Assembly: GCA_903876685.1 (NCBI GenBank)
Contig: CAIRBC010000357.1
Location: 1 to 35,995 of the forward strand
Source: an uncultured Nitrosomonadales bacterium
GTDB taxonomy: Bacteria; Pseudomonadota; Gammaproteobacteria; Burkholderiales; Gallionellaceae
Direction: 5' to 3'
DNA length: 35,995 nt
Shown: piece by piece, positions 26,680 to 35,677 of the stretch
How positions within the stretch are numbered: position 1 is the first letter of the stretch
How the letters are laid out: every line of letters starts with the position of its first letter
Notes under the pieces: model-generated
The model's input: the letters and a program-made list of their open reading frames with translations, nothing else
Database searches by the model: none
Told to the model about the DNA's origin: nothing
Translations under genes and position numbers: made by a program

Positions 26680-27552
26680 TTGTTGAAGTATTCTGAATCT
26701 CGACTAGAGCAGATAACGGTGCGCGGTTTGCGCTACGCAATCCGTCATTGGGGAGAAACCGACGCACCCATGCTATTTTTTCTGCACGGCTGGATGGATT
26801 CCTCTGCCACCTTCCAGTTCGTGGTGGAAGCACTACTACCGTCATGGCATATCATTGCTCCGGACTGGCGCGGTTATGGCGAATCTGAATGGCTGTCCCG
26901 CCCTTATTATTTCCCGGATTACTACGCGGATCTGGATGTCATCCTGGAGCATTATGCCGGGGATAAGCCGGTCAGCCTGGTGGGTCATAGCATGGGAGCC
27001 AATATTGCCGGTATTTATGCATCGGCTCGTCCGGAACGTGTCACCAGGTTGGTCATGCTGGACTTCTTGGGTCTGAAGCCTGAAATCGATGCACCCGGAG
27101 CACTTGATAAATGGCTGACAGCGATCCGTACTGAGCCAAAATTACGAGCCTATCGTGATTATGCAGCACTGGCACAGCGCTTGATTGCGGTCAACCCGCG
27201 TTTACATCCAGACCGTGCAGCCTTTCTTTCCCGCTTTGCCAGCCGGATTATGCCGGATGGTTTGGTCACGATGGCCTGTGATCCCTGGCACAAAGTTTCA
27301 TCACCTATTCCTTATCGTGTAGAAGATGCCAAAGCCTGTTGGCGAAAAATTGCCGCACCCGTGTTATTAGTCATTGCCGAGCAGGGTTTTGTGCAGCAGC
27401 GCTTAGGCAACGACCCAGAGGAATATCGCAGCCGTCTTGAATGCTTTACCAAATTAAATATTGCAAACATCGCCAATTCCGGACACAACCTTCAGCATGA
27501 CCAACCGGAACAATTGGCGCTGCTGCTGGAAGAGTTTTTACCAGGAACATAA
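26680..27552 (+). CDS. Alpha/beta-fold hydrolase
   Basis: The 290-residue protein has the alpha/beta hydrolase fold: the oxyanion-hole H-G-W-M-D (about 35-39), nucleophile elbow G102-H-S104-M-G, and the late catalytic histidine H269 (S-G-H-N-L-Q-H). The acid residue is uncertain; the V-I-A-E-Q-G segment is the usual place. No signal peptide or membrane helix is present, so it should be cytoplasmic. The start is a TTG at 26680-26682, chosen because AGGGAG lies five bases upstream; another TTG follows at once, and the next in-frame ATG would cut into the fold. It lies 112 bases after ccoS and may be read from the same transcript or its own promoter. The substrate is unknown. Confidence 0.85.
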   Translation: MLKYSESRLEQITVRGLRYAIRHWGETDAPMLFFLHGWMDSSATFQFVVEALLPSWHIIAPDWRGYGESEWLSRPYYFPDYYADLDVILEHYAGDKPVSLVGHSMGANIAGIYASARPERVTRLVMLDFLGLKPEIDAPGALDKWLTAIRTEPKLRAYRDYAALAQRLIAVNPRLHPDRAAFLSRFASRIMPDGLVTMACDPWHKVSSPIPYRVEDAKACWRKIAAPVLLVIAEQGFVQQRLGNDPEEYRSRLECFTKLNIANIANSGHNLQHDQPEQLALLLEEFLPGT

Positions 27553-27843
27553 CTCAACAAAATCGGCAAAAACGGGGTCAGGTCTAGTTAAGTAGCACAT
27601 ACCCACTGACGATTCTTCCCTCTGTTGCAAACAGTACTTCAAAATATTCGGCAAGTTGCGGGAAGAATATCCGCCAGCCTGGAAATCATTTCTCGATATT
27701 TTCCAGCATGTGGCTAATAGATGCGCTGCTCACCGACTTCAAATCCGTAAATATTCGGTTAACCCATAGACTCCCACGAAAAGCAAAATCACCAGTGCCA
27801 GCCTGGTGGTAAGGCATGAACGTATTATTTGCGACCGAAATTA

Positions 27844-27965
27844 CCACCCTGCCCTTCGGGCACCCTTCCAGCGGAGGGGAATGGGTGATCCAAAATATTT
27901 TCCTATTCCTAAGGCTTGGAATTTTATTCCCCTCCATTGGAGGTGTGCCCGTCAGGGCAGGGTGT
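27844..27965. repeat. BIME-like pair of inverted REP-type units
   Basis: Two imperfect inverted arms, 27844-27882 and 27926-27965, share CACCCTGCCC, GGGCAC and GGAGGGGAAT cores and flank a 43-bp AT-rich centre. Each arm also contains small palindromes of its own (TGCCC/GGGCA and CCTCC/GGAGG types). The whole region could fold into a long cruciform or, in RNA, a long hairpin. This organisation matches bacterial interspersed mosaic elements. The family name is not known to me. Confidence 0.7.
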
Positions 27966-28198
27966 TTCTTGAAACCATGTACTAAAATATTTTTGTAATA
28001 TCCATATTTGAATTTTGCTTAGCTTGAATGGGTTGGCCGAATATATACTCAGATCCATTTATAGTTATTTGAATTTTAAAGAATATTTAATTATCGCACA
28101 TATCATCGTAAATCTTGACGATATTGTTAAGATAGTATTTGGTATTTCCAATCACATACCACTCGAAGCCATGAAAGCAGATTACGCAGATTTTAACT

Positions 28199-28249
28199 AA
28201 CGGACATGGCAATGATGCCACCCCTTGTAATGAAACCGCCATGTCCGTT
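28199..28249. repeat. Perfect 12-bp inverted repeat
   Basis: AACGGACATGGC at 28199-28210 is repeated as its exact complement at 28238-28249, with a 27-bp loop. It is followed by pyrimidine-rich sequence. It could be a terminator-like hairpin or the end of a small mobile element. No oligo-T tail is present on the plus strand beyond TTT. Confidence 0.65.
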
Positions 28250-28261
28250 TCCCTCTCCCCA

Positions 28262-28287
28262 TCCCTCTCCCGCAAGCGGGCGAGGGA
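28262..28287. repeat. GC-rich REP-like hairpin
   Basis: TCCCTCTCCCGC, a two-base loop region, then GCGGGCGAGGGA form a strong stem with one mismatch. CCCTCTCCCGC-type palindromes are common extragenic repeats in beta- and gammaproteobacteria. Confidence 0.6.
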
Positions 28288-28567
28288 GAGTACGATCGCT
28301 ACGCGTGTTTCACGTTAAATAAAATAATAAGATAACTTATGCAGTCACGTCTCCCTTTGGGTTAAGCCGCAAATAATCGTAACCGATTGAGCATCACCAT
28401 TAATCTGCAGATTGAACTACGGAATTTAGGATAATCTGGTTAACCTGTTGAAATGTCGACTAAGCATGCATTTTGGGCAGGCATGCCATAATTTTTTCAA
28501 TAAACAGATAATGAGATTTTTATTACAATATCGGTTAATCTGATGTACCTCTGACCCAAATCCGATT

Positions 28568-30988
28568 ATGTCCGACATTGAATCCAAACAGCCTGCTACA
28601 GACTCTGTTATGCAGCATGGACACCATAAAACGCCGGGCAGAACCGAAATAGATCAACTGATTGCCTTGTTCAATAGCGGCAATCTACTTGAACTGGAAA
28701 GACAGGCACAAATCATGATCAACCATTATCCTGATTCAGGGTTTGCCTGGAAGGCATTGGGTGCCGCTTTACTGACCCAGGGTAAAAATGCACTGCCTGC
28801 AATGCAAAAGGCGACTGCGCTGCTGCCTGAAGATGCAGATGCACATTACAATCTGGGCAATGCGTTGCGCGATAGCGGGCGACTGGATGAAGCGCTGGCC
28901 AGTTACCTATCGGCGCTGAAAATCAAGCCTGATCTCGCCTACGCGTACTACGGCATGGGCAATGTACTGAAAGAACTGAATCGACTCTCTGAAGCGGTAA
29001 CCAGTTACCGAAGTGCCCTGAACATCGATGCCGGTCTTGCTACGGCACACAATAATCTGGGAGTTGCGTTACAAGAACAGGGGTTGTTCGATGAGGCGGC
29101 GAGCCATTACCGATCCGCACTAAAAATCGATCCCGGCTTTGCCACTGCACATAATAACCTGGGTATCGCATTGCAGGAACTTGGGCAACTCGATCAGGCC
29201 ATGGCAAGCTACCGTTGTGCGCTGAACTGCCAACCTGATCTCGCAAGCGCCCATTATAATCTGGCAAATGCCTTGCGCGATCTGGGGCAGCTTGACCAGG
29301 CAGTGGCAAGCTACTTGCAAGCGCTGGAGATTGATTCGGAATATGTCGATGCCTTGAGCAATCTCGCGCTGCTGTACAATATGCAAGCCAACCCGACACT
29401 GGCCTTGAAATGCATTCAACGTTGTTTAGCGCTCAAGGAGACTGAGGGTGCTAAAAATATCTTCGCTTCTTGCGTCAAACGGTTACGTTCAACACAAGGC
29501 ATACCGGGGATCAGAGAAAACATGATTCGTGCCCTGACTGAGCATTGGGGACTGCCTGGCGAACTGGCGCAACTCAGCATACATCTAGTCAAGCTCAACC
29601 CAGGTATCCATGCGTCATCCTGGCCAGTGCAACCGGAGAAATTCGAAGCCCTTGCAGAGGACCCGCTACTTTGCGCATTACTCTGCTCTGCGCCCATTTG
29701 CGACATGGAGATTGAGCAGTTTATGACCCTGGCGCGACGTGCCATGCTGAATACCGTTAACGAGCCAGTAACACCCAAATTAAACTTGAAATTCTATTGT
29801 GCTCTGGCTCGCCAGTGTTTCATCAACGAATATGTGTATGCGCTCAGTGATGACGAAATTCACCAGATGAATGCCTTGCGCGTTTCCTTAACTGCCGCGC
29901 TGGAAGCAAATGCGCTACTGCCTTTACAGCAAGTGGTGTGTGCTGCTTCATATTTTCCTCTATATACACTCCCGTTTGCCGCCACGCTGTTGAACATGGA
30001 CTGGCCTGAAGCAGTGATGGCGCTACTGGTACAACAGGTGCAGGAACCGCTAATTGAGCAACAATCAATATCCACTATTCCGAGGCTGACCGGTATTGAG
30101 GACGATGTGTCGCTGCTGGTTCAGCGTCAGTATGAAGAAAATGCTTATCCACGCTGGATCAAGGCAGCGCCTGCCGCAGCGGCAAAAAATCTGAACGTAT
30201 ATCTGACACGAAAGTTTCCTCTGAGCCCGTTCAAGTGTGACTACAAAGCTGAGCCAATCGACATCTTGATTGCCGGATGCGGCACCGGCCATCATTCGAT
30301 CCAGACTGCGCAGCAAATCAGGGGAGCAAAAGTGCTGGCGGTCGATCTGAGCATCAGCAGTCTGGCTTATGCCAAGCGCAAGACGCAAGAACTGGGCTTG
30401 AATTCAATAGAATATGCTCAAGCCGATCTGCTGCAACTAGGTTCCCTGGGTCGAGACTTCGATGTGATCGAATCTTCTGGAGTATTGCATCACCTGGCTA
30501 ATCCTTTTGCCGGGTGGCATGCACTTTTGTTGCTGCTACGCCCTGGCGGATTCATGAAACTGGGCTTATACAGCGCGATTGCGAGACGCAATGTTGTCAA
30601 AGCAATCAAAACGATAAAAGATTGGGGTTATGGGGTAACGGCAAGCGACATACGCCAATGCCGTCAGCAATTGGTTACGCTGGAAGCTTTGGATTCATTC
30701 GGCAATACTTTTAAATCAAGCGATTTTTTCAGCATGAGTGCTTGCCGTGATTTGCTGTTTCACGTGCAGGAGCATCGCCTGACCTTGTCCGATATCGCCG
30801 TGTTCCTTGAAGAAAACGGGCTGACATTATTGGGTTTCGAGATCGGTGACGAGGTGCTGTATGCTTACAGGCAACGATTTCCTGAGGATCGCGCAGCCAC
30901 TAACCTGGACTATTGGCAGACCTTTGAATACGAAAATCCTGACACTTTCTTTGGCATGTATCAGTTCTGGATTCAGAAAATGCGCTGA
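28568..30988 (+). CDS. TPR-repeat protein fused to a class I SAM-dependent methyltransferase
   Basis: This is an 806-residue fusion. After a polar N-terminus, about seven tetratricopeptide repeats span residues 68-300 (repeated patterns such as A-H-Y-N-L-G-N-A-L-R-D-x-G-x-L-D-E-A). A helical region of unknown fold follows (about 300-550). The C-terminal part is a class I methyltransferase with SAM motif I, I-A-G570-C-G-T-G574, then V-D-L-S, the S-G-V-L-H-H segment and the R-P-G-G-F-M-K motif. The TPR block likely binds the protein substrate or a partner. No signal peptide or membrane helix is visible. The ATG lacks a clear ribosome binding site. The substrate is unknown; related TPR-methyltransferases occur in glycan and flagellin-modification clusters, but nothing here fixes that role. 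It converges with the next gene. Confidence 0.88.
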   Translation: MSDIESKQPATDSVMQHGHHKTPGRTEIDQLIALFNSGNLLELERQAQIMINHYPDSGFAWKALGAALLTQGKNALPAMQKATALLPEDADAHYNLGNALRDSGRLDEALASYLSALKIKPDLAYAYYGMGNVLKELNRLSEAVTSYRSALNIDAGLATAHNNLGVALQEQGLFDEAASHYRSALKIDPGFATAHNNLGIALQELGQLDQAMASYRCALNCQPDLASAHYNLANALRDLGQLDQAVASYLQALEIDSEYVDALSNLALLYNMQANPTLALKCIQRCLALKETEGAKNIFASCVKRLRSTQGIPGIRENMIRALTEHWGLPGELAQLSIHLVKLNPGIHASSWPVQPEKFEALAEDPLLCALLCSAPICDMEIEQFMTLARRAMLNTVNEPVTPKLNLKFYCALARQCFINEYVYALSDDEIHQMNALRVSLTAALEANALLPLQQVVCAASYFPLYTLPFAATLLNMDWPEAVMALLVQQVQEPLIEQQSISTIPRLTGIEDDVSLLVQRQYEENAYPRWIKAAPAAAAKNLNVYLTRKFPLSPFKCDYKAEPIDILIAGCGTGHHSIQTAQQIRGAKVLAVDLSISSLAYAKRKTQELGLNSIEYAQADLLQLGSLGRDFDVIESSGVLHHLANPFAGWHALLLLLRPGGFMKLGLYSAIARRNVVKAIKTIKDWGYGVTASDIRQCRQQLVTLEALDSFGNTFKSSDFFSMSACRDLLFHVQEHRLTLSDIAVFLEENGLTLLGFEIGDEVLYAYRQRFPEDRAATNLDYWQTFEYENPDTFFGMYQFWIQKMR

Positions 30989-31029
30989 GCAATGATCCGC
31001 CTGAATAATCCCGGGAAAAACTAGCGCAT
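30980..31029. terminator. Weak inverted repeat at the convergent junction
   Basis: ATGCGCT at 30980-30986 and AGCGCAT at 31023-31029 are inverted copies that overlap the last codons of both convergent genes (each ends in Met-Arg-stop). The 36-base loop and lack of a T-tract make it a doubtful terminator. The gap between stops is only 32 bases. Confidence 0.3.
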
Positions 31030-32205
31030 GCTATGCATATAAATACCGAACAATCCGGCATGTGCCTGCTTTAATTTCAAGCGCAAGGCCATGGTGTTTT
31101 CGGTCAATCCGCGACCTTCTGCCAGCAATTCCTGCAATGCACCATACGCACGACCGGGTCGATCATCCGGCAGGTTACCGGGCTTGATATTTTTCGTCGG
31201 TTTGCGCTCCAGCAGCAACCAGGCCGGAAAGTAGCGTATATCCAGCTCAGGCTCTATTTCCAGAGTCCGATAACGCTCCCATGCCGCGCGTAGATTCTTG
31301 TCCGGCGCTTTGAGCAACGACTGTTCCGCCGACAATGGAAAATCCCAGCACATCCTGCACCAGAGCAATAATGCCTGCTCACGCTCACCCAGATAATATT
31401 CTGCCTCTGCCAACCGGCTTTGCAAAACCGAAAATTCCTGCCATTCGGGAACTTGTAATATCGATGCTTTTACGCCAGCCCAATCGTAAGCAGCCGCCAG
31501 CGGATAACTGGCATGCAATAATGGCGACTCTGCGGAAAACGCTGCCCCGCGCAAAGCGTCGGCCAGTCGATGCCAGAGAGGGGAGAGAAAATCTCTAGCG
31601 GCTATACCCAGTTCGGCTGTGGCCAATGGTGCAACATAGGCTTCGAGGTATTCGCTTTCGGCGAGATAATCCCTGACCGGATCATTCAACTTTTGCGCCG
31701 CCTTGCACAAAGCTTCCAACACCGCAAATCGAGGATGGTTTAAAGGCTGTAACTGCTCTAACAGTGCTTGGGCGTCTGCCCCGCGTCGGGAACATAGCGC
31801 ATCAATGATGCCATTCACCAGCACATTGGCGCTGTTATCCATGAACAGGTCGAGCTGCATTTCGTTTCCTGCGCGACGATAATGCCTGCAACACAAGCCT
31901 TCAAACGCCGCATCTGCGGAAAGGCGCAATACCGTGCGGTCTTTCCAGGCAATATACTCGCGACGATCTGACTGCAAGCCTAACGATGATGCATAGCGAG
32001 CAGCGACTTCCAGCATACTGCGTATCCGTTCTGGACTGCCTGCCAGAACTTCGTCCAGCGTGGAAATCAGACCGCAGCGCCACCCCTCGTAATCGGTATA
32101 GGAAAGCCTGGCTTCGGCAAGCAATAACTCCAGCGGTGAATATTCCCCCTGCTCAAGCAACAACCGGTCAACTATTGCGTGAATTTCATGAAAATTTCCG
32201 GTCAT
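31021..32205 (-). CDS. Hypothetical protein coupled to the SNF2 helicase
   Basis: I do not recognise the family of this 394-residue protein. It appears soluble and mostly alpha-helical, rich in Leu, Ala and Glu, with no signal peptide or membrane segment. Helix pairs such as the one around A-E-A-E-Y-Y-L-G-E-R-E-Q-A-L-L-L-W suggest divergent TPR/SEL1-like packing. Its ATG overlaps the stop of the SNF2 gene by four bases, so the two are translationally coupled and probably act together. It may be an accessory or regulatory subunit of the helicase, but that is inference from position. Confidence 0.85.
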   Translation of the reverse strand: MTGNFHEIHAIVDRLLLEQGEYSPLELLLAEARLSYTDYEGWRCGLISTLDEVLAGSPERIRSMLEVAARYASSLGLQSDRREYIAWKDRTVLRLSADAAFEGLCCRHYRRAGNEMQLDLFMDNSANVLVNGIIDALCSRRGADAQALLEQLQPLNHPRFAVLEALCKAAQKLNDPVRDYLAESEYLEAYVAPLATAELGIAARDFLSPLWHRLADALRGAAFSAESPLLHASYPLAAAYDWAGVKASILQVPEWQEFSVLQSRLAEAEYYLGEREQALLLWCRMCWDFPLSAEQSLLKAPDKNLRAAWERYRTLEIEPELDIRYFPAWLLLERKPTKNIKPGNLPDDRPGRAYGALQELLAEGRGLTENTMALRLKLKQAHAGLFGIYMHSMR

Positions 32206-35200
32206 GGCACCGCCTGTTCCAGGGGTTCAAACAACTGCGTCAATTCGTCTGCTGACAACGGTACTGCGGCAGCGCCGCCTTCTTCCAGCACTCCCTTGGC
32301 CAGATCGCGCTTTCTTTGCTGCATACTGACAATTTTTTCTTCCACCGTACCTTCGGTAATCAATTTATAAACGAACACCGGATTTTCCTGGCCGATACGA
32401 TGTGCACGGTCGGTGGCCTGATTTTCTGCGGCGGGGTTCCACCAAGGATCATAATGGATCACCGTGTCGGCAGCAGTCAGATTCAGTCCGACACCGCCCG
32501 CCTTCAGGCTGATCAGGAACAACGGAACTTCACCCTTTTGAAAGCGGCTGACGGGGGTTTCGCGGTCGGTGGTGTCGCCGGTGAGCAGCAGATAAGGCAA
32601 TTCCAGTCGCGTCAACTCCTGTATGATCAACGCCAGCATCGAGGTGAATTGAGAAAATAGCAGAATGCGCCGCCCTTCTTGCAGCATTTCCGTCAACAGG
32701 CTGATTAATAGTTCAAGTTTAGCCGACTCATTCACCCGTTTCGCCGCAGGCAGTTTGAGCAGACGCGGATCACAACATATCTGGCGCAATTTAAGCAGCG
32801 CATCGAGAATCACGATCTGGCTGCGATTCATGCCTTTCTTGTTAATTTCCTTTTGTACTTTTTCATGCATGATCACCCGAATCGCCTCATACAAATCGCG
32901 TTGGGCACCCCCCAACTGGCAATAGCGCACGATCTCGGTTTTGGGTGGCAATTCACTGGCCACCTCAGCCTTGCTGCGGCGCAACAGAAACGGCGCGATA
33001 CGGCGTGCCAGCAGGCTGCGCCGCTCAGGGTCAGCCTGTTTTTCGATAGGGTTGCGAAACAGTTTGCGAAAACTCTTGTCCGAGCCCAGCAAACCGGGTA
33101 GCAGAAAATTGAATTGTGTCCACAATTCGCCCAGATGATTTTCCAGCGGGGTACCGGTGAGCGCCAGTCTGTACTGCGCCTTGAGTTGATGAACGATGCG
33201 GGTCGCCTGCGACTTGGGATTCTTGATGATATGCGCCTCATCGAGTATCAGATAATAAAAATCCTGCGCAGTCAAAACCTCCTGGTCACGCGATAACAAT
33301 GGATAGGTGGTGAGCACTAAATCATAATTGCCGATGCTATCGAAATGTTCCTTGCGTTGCATACCCTGCAGTACCAGCACCCGTAACTCCGGCGCGAAGC
33401 GCTCAGCCTCATGCCGCCAGTTGAACATCAGACTGGTGGGCGCTACCACCAGACAGGGCAGAGTCATTCTTCCGGATTCTTTTTCCAGTAGCAGATGCGC
33501 CAGTGCCTGCACGGTCTTGCCCAGACCCATGTCATCGGCGAGGATACCTGCCAGTTGGTATTCCCTGAGGAATTGCAACCAGTTCAGCCCTTGCTGCTGA
33601 TAAGCACGCAACTGCGCCTTCAAGCCTACGGGTGCTGCAACCGGCTGAATTCCCTTGAAATCACGCAGTCTTTTACCCAGGGCACGCAAACGCTCGCCCC
33701 CCATCCAACGCAAACCGTTGTCCGCATCTTCCAACTCTGCCAGACGCGCTGCCTGAACCAGCGATAACTTCAGTCTTTCCGTGTTTTCGTCCACATCGAA
33801 AAGTTCGACCAGCACCGAAAGTATGCCTTTAACCCTGGCGGCAGGTAAAGCCACCAACCGACTATCCGGCAGTCTGCCAGTGAAATCCAGGTTTTTATCG
33901 GCCATATCGGCGAGTGTCGCTACATTCAGCCCGCCTTTAAACTTGCCCATCAGGTTCAGCAATATCGGCAGCAGATTCACCGTCTTGCCGTCTACCTGGA
34001 TGCCCAGTTCCAGCCCAAACCAGTCATTACCGGCGTTCTCCTCCAACTTGGCAGTCCAGTCTTCCACCTCTGCGAAATTGAAGCGAAAACTCTGAGTCAT
34101 TTCCACTTGCCAGCCAGCGGCTTGCAATTTTGATATGCCTTCAATGGTAAAATCGATCCAGTCATTTTCGCCGCCGGGAAACATCAGCGCATCCTGAAAT
34201 TCTTTTTCGACTGCATATCCCATCGAATCCGCATAGACAAACCCCATTCCAAGGATTTCATGGGTAAATCGTTTTTCGCTTGCGTCCTGGCGCGTGATGC
34301 GCTGCAATTCTGCACCCAGTTGTCGCGTGAGCGGTTTCTGCTTGTCCTGCTGGCGCAGGTTGCTGATACGGATGCCGTCATAAGCAAATTCCAACAGCGC
34401 CCCATCCAGGATTTTCGCCGGCCGTTCGCGCATGATTTTGAAAATGGGATCAAAAAAGGCAGGCTGAAGCACCTCAATACAAAACAACCGCAAGCAGGGA
34501 ACAGGAACAACATCATTAACTTGCTTTTCATGGATGGCTAGCGGCATGGGCATGGCGGTCTGTTTACCTGCCATTTCAATGCGAAATATTTCTGCCAAAT
34601 GCACGGGAATGGTCGGCGCACACACCAGTGTCGCCGCAACTTTATCGGGTAGACCGGTCTCGATTTCGCCACAAAGCTGTTTATCCCTATACCAGGGTGG
34701 CGCAAACGGCCATACCTCTGCCGGCACGACCATTTCAAAACTCAGCTTCTGGTTGCCCTGCTCATCGATTACCCAGGTAGGGGTTGCGCTGCGCTTTGCA
34801 CCCAAAGCAAGCGGCTCAGAATCCGGGCTATTCCAGAAACACCGGCCGGTAGCGATCATTTGCTTCGCCAATTGTGCGCCTTTTACGCCGCTCAGCCCCA
34901 TCAAGCGGTTCCCCACCCGTTTTAAACTGTGCAAGGCTTCGACAATTTCCTGGTCTTTCAAGTTAAAATAATACGGCAGTTGACCGGCTAGATTGAATTC
35001 ACTGCCATAGTAAGTCACCTTGCCAAACCCACCCTCTTTCAGCAGCCTGCAGGTAAAAAAATCAACACTCAGCAGGTTTGGTTGATTCAGCTTGAGTACA
35101 TAAAGCAGGTGTTGCGGGGTATCCGGCAATTCATCCTTGGCCTGCAAAGTCTGTTGTTCGAGCTCCTTCAACCACGAGCTGTATTCATGGGGTAAAGCGG

Positions 35201-35549
35201 ATGATTTCTGCTTGGGCGACTGCACCGGCGTAACAGTTTTTTGCGGTGTCAAGTGTTTGACGGATAATTTGGCATGCAGCAGCGCTGCGGCCACATGCTC
35301 GCAATTGTAACCCTCCTGGCAACTACATTCCCCGCGAATCTCGGTTCCACCTGCAAGCTCCTGAAGGCGGATGTACACGCGATCGCGTGTGCCACTAAAA
35401 CCGCTGACAACCGCGCTGATGACATCGCCCTGTCTGTGAATTTCCAGCATGGATATCTTGCCCTTTTCAGACAAGGAACGCCCAATTTCCAAAGAATGGG
35501 CAGGAAAAGTACGCGAAATATCTTCAGGACTGAGGAGGGGAAGTAACAA
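32202..35549 (-). CDS. SNF2-family DEAD/DEAH-box helicase with SWIM zinc finger
   Basis: This is a 1115-residue Swi2/Snf2-type ATPase. The N-terminus carries a SWIM zinc finger (C75-x-C77-x5-C83-x-H85). A long middle region follows. The ATPase core has Walker A D-D-M-G-L-G-K-T (about 670-680), D770-E-A-H773, and the helicase C-lobe with S-L-K-A-G-G-V-G-L-N-L and D-R-A-H-R-I-G-Q (about 1040-1050). Bacterial members resemble RapA and archaeal SWIM-SNF2 proteins and act on DNA or nucleoprotein; the precise role is unknown. The start is a TTG at 35547-35549, supported by AGGAA six bases upstream. The first in-frame ATG would be at codon 34 and would remove conserved sequence. Confidence 0.93.
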   Translation of the reverse strand: MLLPLLSPEDISRTFPAHSLEIGRSLSEKGKISMLEIHRQGDVISAVVSGFSGTRDRVYIRLQELAGGTEIRGECSCQEGYNCEHVAAALLHAKLSVKHLTPQKTVTPVQSPKQKSSALPHEYSSWLKELEQQTLQAKDELPDTPQHLLYVLKLNQPNLLSVDFFTCRLLKEGGFGKVTYYGSEFNLAGQLPYYFNLKDQEIVEALHSLKRVGNRLMGLSGVKGAQLAKQMIATGRCFWNSPDSEPLALGAKRSATPTWVIDEQGNQKLSFEMVVPAEVWPFAPPWYRDKQLCGEIETGLPDKVAATLVCAPTIPVHLAEIFRIEMAGKQTAMPMPLAIHEKQVNDVVPVPCLRLFCIEVLQPAFFDPIFKIMRERPAKILDGALLEFAYDGIRISNLRQQDKQKPLTRQLGAELQRITRQDASEKRFTHEILGMGFVYADSMGYAVEKEFQDALMFPGGENDWIDFTIEGISKLQAAGWQVEMTQSFRFNFAEVEDWTAKLEENAGNDWFGLELGIQVDGKTVNLLPILLNLMGKFKGGLNVATLADMADKNLDFTGRLPDSRLVALPAARVKGILSVLVELFDVDENTERLKLSLVQAARLAELEDADNGLRWMGGERLRALGKRLRDFKGIQPVAAPVGLKAQLRAYQQQGLNWLQFLREYQLAGILADDMGLGKTVQALAHLLLEKESGRMTLPCLVVAPTSLMFNWRHEAERFAPELRVLVLQGMQRKEHFDSIGNYDLVLTTYPLLSRDQEVLTAQDFYYLILDEAHIIKNPKSQATRIVHQLKAQYRLALTGTPLENHLGELWTQFNFLLPGLLGSDKSFRKLFRNPIEKQADPERRSLLARRIAPFLLRRSKAEVASELPPKTEIVRYCQLGGAQRDLYEAIRVIMHEKVQKEINKKGMNRSQIVILDALLKLRQICCDPRLLKLPAAKRVNESAKLELLISLLTEMLQEGRRILLFSQFTSMLALIIQELTRLELPYLLLTGDTTDRETPVSRFQKGEVPLFLISLKAGGVGLNLTAADTVIHYDPWWNPAAENQATDRAHRIGQENPVFVYKLITEGTVEEKIVSMQQRKRDLAKGVLEEGGAAAVPLSADELTQLFEPLEQAVP

Positions 35550-35614
35550 TTTTGGTTCCTGGATTAAGCGCTAATCTGTCGTGGCCAAGGCCAATTATTA
35601 AACATCATTCGTAG

Positions 35615-35630
35615 GGTGCGTCTGCGCACC
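35615..35630. repeat. Perfect hairpin GGTGCG-TCTG-CGCACC
   Basis: A 6-bp perfect stem with a 4-base loop lies in the 128-bp gap between ubiE and the SNF2 gene, within GTAGGGTGCGTCTGCGCACC. Sequences of this type recur as extragenic palindromes in many proteobacteria. It may also act as a weak terminator for ubiE, but no T-tract follows on the minus strand. Confidence 0.5.
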
Positions 35631-35677
35631 ATTCGGGATAAGTCAAAAATTCTGCTGGGCAAGTGCACCCTGCAACG

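Larger units (their letters stand above)
27553..28567. other. AT-rich gene-poor stretch with inverted repeats
   Basis: About 1 kb without a convincing gene. It holds a GGGGTCAGGTCT motif of the type often seen at the borders of REP-associated or degenerate mobile elements (27583-27594), a BIME-like inverted repeat pair (27844-27965), a 12-bp-arm inverted repeat (28199-28249), a GC-rich REP-like hairpin (28262-28287), and several AATCTG motifs in both orientations (28177-28545). The short open frames here (for example 27686-27937 minus, 28015-28200 plus) start or end inside the repeats and match no family I know. The promoter of the downstream TPR gene presumably lies in the last 200 bases, but I cannot assign it. 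Confidence 0.6.

Noticed and set aside
27686-27937. Minus-strand frame of 83 codons
   Set aside because: It runs through one arm of the BIME-like repeat and matches no family I know.
28015-28200. Small plus-strand frame of 61 codons in the gene-poor stretch
   Set aside because: It lacks a good start and ribosome binding site, is AT-driven and ends within repeat sequence.
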